Origin: Novosphingobium sediminis
GTDB taxonomy: Bacteria; Pseudomonadota; Alphaproteobacteria; Sphingomonadales; Sphingomonadaceae
NCBI RefSeq assembly: GCF_007991615.1
Contig: NZ_BJYR01000020.1
Coordinates: 1 to 64,000, forward strand
Direction: 5' to 3'
DNA: 64,000 bases
Of the stretch, positions 60,682 through 64,000 are shown piece by piece. Every line of letters starts with the position of its first letter. The stretch's first letter is position 1. The position numbers were made by a program, and so were the translations under genes. Under the pieces are notes generated by a model, which was given only the letters and a program-made list of their open reading frames with translations, was not told the origin of the DNA and searched no databases.

Positions 60682-62985
60682 GTGCAGCAAGAGGCCATCG
60701 ACCGCCCGCTTTCCGGCATCGTGGTGATCGATCTCGTCGCCAGCCCGCTTGCCGGAATCGCACGAACCTTGCGCGAACTGGGTGCCGAGGTGATCCGCCT
60801 CGAACCAGCCGGCAGAGGTGCCTGCCCGGTCGGCGATCCCCGCGCCGAACTGGCATACTGGACCGCCAATCTCGGCAAGCGAATCGAGACGATCGCGGCA
60901 ACCGAACTCCCCGCGCGCCTCACCGGCGCAGATCTTGTCATCGAGGACCTGCCCGAGGGCAGCTTGGACTGGGATGCCCTGCGCGCCGCCAATCCCGCGC
61001 TGGTGCACATGACCGCGACCGGCTTCGGCCGCGGCAACGCATACGCGCACTGGCAGTGGACCGACGGCGTGCTCCACGCGCTGACCACCGAACTGTCGCG
61101 CTCGGGCATCAAGGGCCGCGCGCCGCTGTTGCCGCCCGGCGAAATCGCACTGCAATGCGCCATCGCGCAGGGAACCTACGTTGCGATGGCCGCGCTCACG
61201 CAGGCGCTGGTCAGCGGCATCGGCGGTCCTGTCGATTACGCTGCCCTCGATGGCGCGATGCAAGCGCTCGATCCCGCGTTCGGCATTTCCGGCAGCGCCA
61301 CGAATGGCCGCCCCGCTGCCTCGCTGCCCCCGGGCCGCCCGCCCAAGGGAGTGCAGTATCCGATCATCCCGGTGGCGGATGGCTACGTCCGCCTCTGCGT
61401 CCTCGCCCCGCGCCAGTGGCAGGGCATGCACCGGATGATGGGCTCGCCGACCGAATTCGCCGGTCCGGAATTCAACGACATCATGGTCCGCTTCAAAAGC
61501 AGGGAACTGCTTGCCGCGATGCAGGCCTTCCTCGCGGACAAGACCCGCGCGGAGATCGAGGCGCTGGGCCAGCAGCACGGCGTTCCCCTGGCGGGCCTCA
61601 ACACGCTGCCCGATTGCCTTGCTGCAGATCACATCAAGGCACGCGGCACGTTTACCGAGGCCGAGCTTCCCGGCGGCCGCCGCGTCCCGGTGCCGAACGG
61701 CATGATCGTGCTCGACGGCGAGCGGATGGGGCCAATCCACTCAAGCGCCCCCGCGCCGCGTCCCGCACCTGCCCCCGCCCCCGTCACCGTCACCGTCACC
61801 ACCGAACCCGGTCGTCCGCTCCGCAGGCCGCTTGAGGGCCTCAAGGTTCTCGATCTCGGCGTGATCGTCGTCGGTGCCGAGACCGGGCGTCTTCTCGCCG
61901 ATCTTGGCGCGGATGTCGTGAAGATCGAATCAGCCGCCTTCCCCGATGGCTCACGGCAGACGTGGCTCAAGATCGGCCTGTCGAGCAGCTTCGGCGCCGG
62001 GCACCGCAACAAGCGCAGCCTCGGGCTCAACCTGAAGTCCGACGAAGGCAAGGCCCTGCTGCGCCGCATGGTGGCCGACGCAGATGTGATGCTCTCCAAC
62101 TTCAAGCCCGGCACGCTGGAATCGCTCGGCCTGGGCTACGAAGACCTCGTCCAGATAAACCCGCGTCTGATCGCCGTCGAATCGAGCGCCTTCGGCCGCA
62201 CCGGGCCGTGGTCGAAGCGCATGGGCTATGGCCCTCTAGTGCGCGCAGCCGCCGGTCTCACCGCGATGTGGCGCTATCCGGATGATCCAGAGAGCCTTTC
62301 GGACTCGGTGACGATCTACCCCGATCACGTCTGCGCGCGGATCGGTGCAAGTGCGGTCATGGCGCTGCTGGCTCGCCGCAGGCGCACCGGGCGCGGCGGC
62401 CATGTCGATGTAAGCCAGGCCGAGGTCATGCTCGCCCATCTCGCCACCGAAATCGCAGCAACCGCGCTCGGCCTCGACGCCGCAGATGGCCCGGCGCAGG
62501 TCCATGCCGCCAAGGGCGAGGATGAATGGTGCGTCGTTTCCTTGCGCGATGAGACGGATCGCCAGCGCCTTGCCGGTGTGATCGGCACCCAGCCGCTCGC
62601 CGACTGGCTGGCCGAACGGGACCCGCGCGAAGCGGCCGAGGTGCTGCAGGCTGCCGGCGTGCCCGCCGCGCCGATGCTGCGTGCGGCCGAACTTGAAGAT
62701 CACCCCTACTACGCCGCGCGAGGCCTGTTCCGCAGCGATCCGCACGATCTGCTGCCCGAGCCGATGACCGCCGAACGCCGCCCCGCAATCTGGCCCGCAG
62801 TCCCCGATGCCGATGCCTGCCCGGCCCCGCTCATGTGTCAGGATACCTACGCGGTGATGCAGGACTGGCTCGGCCTGAGCGAAGCCGAATGCGCTTCCCT
62901 CGAAGCCGCAGGGGTGCTCGAAACAACGCCTGCGAAGATCCGCGAGATGGTCGCCACCAAGTCCTACCTGGAGACTGCCCGATGA
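60682..62985 (+). CDS. Double-domain CaiB/BaiF family CoA-transferase
   Basis: This 767-residue protein holds two CaiB/BaiF units. The first covers about residues 10-345 and keeps PVDYAALDGA near the catalytic region. A Pro/Ala/Val-Thr-rich linker (about 353-380) follows. The second unit (385-735) has LKVLDLGVIVVGAETGRLLADLGADVVKIE-like features and HVDVSQAE, with the catalytic Asp of family III CoA-transferases. The start is GTG with AAGGGGG upstream. The second half looks more canonical than the first. The stop overlaps the next gene as ATGA. Such enzymes activate carboxylic acids by CoA transfer. Confidence 0.88.
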   Translation: MQQEAIDRPLSGIVVIDLVASPLAGIARTLRELGAEVIRLEPAGRGACPVGDPRAELAYWTANLGKRIETIAATELPARLTGADLVIEDLPEGSLDWDALRAANPALVHMTATGFGRGNAYAHWQWTDGVLHALTTELSRSGIKGRAPLLPPGEIALQCAIAQGTYVAMAALTQALVSGIGGPVDYAALDGAMQALDPAFGISGSATNGRPAASLPPGRPPKGVQYPIIPVADGYVRLCVLAPRQWQGMHRMMGSPTEFAGPEFNDIMVRFKSRELLAAMQAFLADKTRAEIEALGQQHGVPLAGLNTLPDCLAADHIKARGTFTEAELPGGRRVPVPNGMIVLDGERMGPIHSSAPAPRPAPAPAPVTVTVTTEPGRPLRRPLEGLKVLDLGVIVVGAETGRLLADLGADVVKIESAAFPDGSRQTWLKIGLSSSFGAGHRNKRSLGLNLKSDEGKALLRRMVADADVMLSNFKPGTLESLGLGYEDLVQINPRLIAVESSAFGRTGPWSKRMGYGPLVRAAAGLTAMWRYPDDPESLSDSVTIYPDHVCARIGASAVMALLARRRRTGRGGHVDVSQAEVMLAHLATEIAATALGLDAADGPAQVHAAKGEDEWCVVSLRDETDRQRLAGVIGTQPLADWLAERDPREAAEVLQAAGVPAAPMLRAAELEDHPYYAARGLFRSDPHDLLPEPMTAERRPAIWPAVPDADACPAPLMCQDTYAVMQDWLGLSEAECASLEAAGVLETTPAKIREMVATKSYLETAR

Positions 62986-63797
62986 ACGCTGCTCCCCAAC
63001 CTGCCAGCGCACCCGCCGTGCTCACCGAACGCCGCGGCAATGTCCTCCTCATCACGATCAATCGCCCCGAAGCGCGCAATGCGGTCAACGCGGCCGTCCA
63101 CATCGGCATCGGTGAGGCGCTGGAACTGGCCGAACATGATCCGGAGATCCGCGTCGTCGTGCTGACCGGCGCGGGCGAGAAGGCGTTCTGCGCCGGCGCC
63201 GATCTCGTCGCCCTCTCGCGCGGTGAACGCATTGCGCCCGAAGACAAGGCCAAGGCCGCGTGGGGCTTTGCCGGGTTCGTGCAGCACCCGATTTCCAAGC
63301 CGGTGATCGCGGCGGTCAACGGCTTTGCCCTGGGCGGCGGCACCGAGCTTGCGCTTGCCAGCGATATGGTGATCGCGGCGGAACATGCGCAGTTCGGCCT
63401 TCCCGAAGTGAAGCGTGGGCTGATCGCCGCCGCGGGCGGCGCCTTCCGCCTCGTCCAGCAACTGCCGCCCAAGGTCGCGATGGAATACATGATGACCGGC
63501 GAGCCCTTCACCGCCGCCCGAGCCGCCGAACTTGGCCTCGTCAACAAGGTGGTGCCGGCGGACAAACTGCTCGACGAAGCCTTCGCGCTTGCCGAACGCA
63601 TCGCGGTCAACGCACCGCTTTCAGTGCAGGCCTCGAAGCGCATCGCACTGCAGATCATCGATCATCACCGTGCGGCGGAAGACGGCTTCTGGGCGCAGAA
63701 CGCCGCCGAGACCAAGGTTATCATGCGCAGCGAAGATGCCCGCGAGGGCCCGCGCGCTTTCGCGGAAAAGCGCGCACCCGTGTGGAAGGCCCAGTAG
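62982..63797 (+). CDS. Enoyl-CoA hydratase (canonical crotonase)
   Basis: This 271-residue crotonase has both catalytic glutamates, in GGGTELALASD and in FGLPEVKRG, plus the oxyanion loop GEKAFCAGADL. It is the only one of the three crotonases in the region that fully matches a hydratase. It overlaps the CoA-transferase gene by 4 bp and is followed 14 bp later by a thiolase-like gene, which fits successive steps of beta-oxidation. Confidence 0.92.
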   Translation: MNAAPQPASAPAVLTERRGNVLLITINRPEARNAVNAAVHIGIGEALELAEHDPEIRVVVLTGAGEKAFCAGADLVALSRGERIAPEDKAKAAWGFAGFVQHPISKPVIAAVNGFALGGGTELALASDMVIAAEHAQFGLPEVKRGLIAAAGGAFRLVQQLPPKVAMEYMMTGEPFTAARAAELGLVNKVVPADKLLDEAFALAERIAVNAPLSVQASKRIALQIIDHHRAAEDGFWAQNAAETKVIMRSEDAREGPRAFAEKRAPVWKAQ

Positions 63798-63811
63798 GAA
63801 AGGAACCGGCA

Positions 63812-64000
63812 ATGATGAACGATCCCGAACGCATCCCCGTCATCATTGGCGTCGGCCAGATCAACGACCGACCGGAAAGCCCCGAGCTTGGCCTTGATCC
63901 GCCGGGGCTGATGGCGGCTGCGCTGCGACTGGCGGAGGCGGATGCCCGCACCGACAAGAGCGGCAATCTGCTCGCCGATCTCGACAGCCTCGCCATCGTC
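63812..64000 (+). CDS. Thiolase-like acetyl-CoA acetyltransferase (partial, runs off window)
   Basis: Only the first 63 residues are present, truncated by the window edge. The N-terminus, RIPVIIGVGQINDRPE followed by GLDPPGLMAAALRLAEADA, is that of SCP-x/thiolase-like proteins. A thiolase would complete the hydratase-dehydrogenase-thiolase order of a beta-oxidation operon. AAAGGAAC lies upstream. The catalytic residues lie beyond the window. Confidence 0.75.
   Translation, partial: MMNDPERIPVIIGVGQINDRPESPELGLDPPGLMAAALRLAEADARTDKSGNLLADLDSLAIV

Overview
The window looks like a chromosomal segment of a high-GC alphaproteobacterium. The Sphingomonadales are the best guess, perhaps Novosphingobium or Sphingobium. 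The reasons are a SigF/NrsF-type sigma and anti-sigma pair, several ECF sigma modules, a large acyl-CoA catabolism cluster with CaiB/BaiF and FadH-type enzymes, and strong GC3 bias that opens long antisense frames everywhere. No rRNA, tRNA or CRISPR array was seen. Identifications rest on reading the translated proteins and motifs, not on database searches.

Layout. (1) 1-11.3 kb: a MalT-like ATPase/LuxR regulator divergent from a tightly coupled type IV secretion operon, virB2-3-4-6-8-9-10-11. No virB1, virB5, virB7, virD4 or relaxase is visible. (2) 11.8-21.4 kb: a periplasmic redox/metal locus. It holds a Tat-exported multicopper oxidase, a SCO-fold protein whose copper cysteines are replaced by lysines, a large unknown exported protein, a canonical SCO1/SenC protein, a cytochrome c/periplasmic-binding fusion and a TatB-like protein. 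Next to it are two sigma modules: ECF with a zf-HC2 protein, and SigF with NrsF. (3) 21.4-24.9 kb: a decayed integration site with a tyrosine recombinase, a second truncated recombinase, a frameshifted DNA methyltransferase relic and a small ORF. (4) 24.9-32.6 kb: LysR and an iron/manganese superoxide dismutase, then a four-gene membrane operon (SLC13-like with TrkA-C domains, CPA1 antiporter, DUF389, APC-like).

(5) 32.9-47.6 kb: an envelope and proteolysis locus. It has an exported TPR-CHAT peptidase-like protein, OmpA-like proteins, a secreted subtilase divergent from an ECF sigma/anti-sigma pair, and, after a block of peroxide/quinone genes (AhpD-like, Ohr, LysR, AzoR), a broken second subtilase, an outer-membrane barrel protein and an exported coiled-coil protein. 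(6) 47.9-54.1 kb: a response regulator and a sensor kinase flank a divergent operon for an orphan TPR-secretin lipoprotein and exported partners. (7) 54.7-64 kb: hupB, then three crotonases, a FadH-type dienoyl-CoA reductase, a TetR regulator, a double CaiB/BaiF CoA-transferase and the start of a thiolase, together a CoA-thioester catabolic cluster.

The most novel candidates are the multicopper oxidase locus with its KxxxK SCO paralogue and heme/binding-protein fusion, the CHAT/subtilase/ECF locus, and the orphan secretin module enclosed by its own two-component pair.
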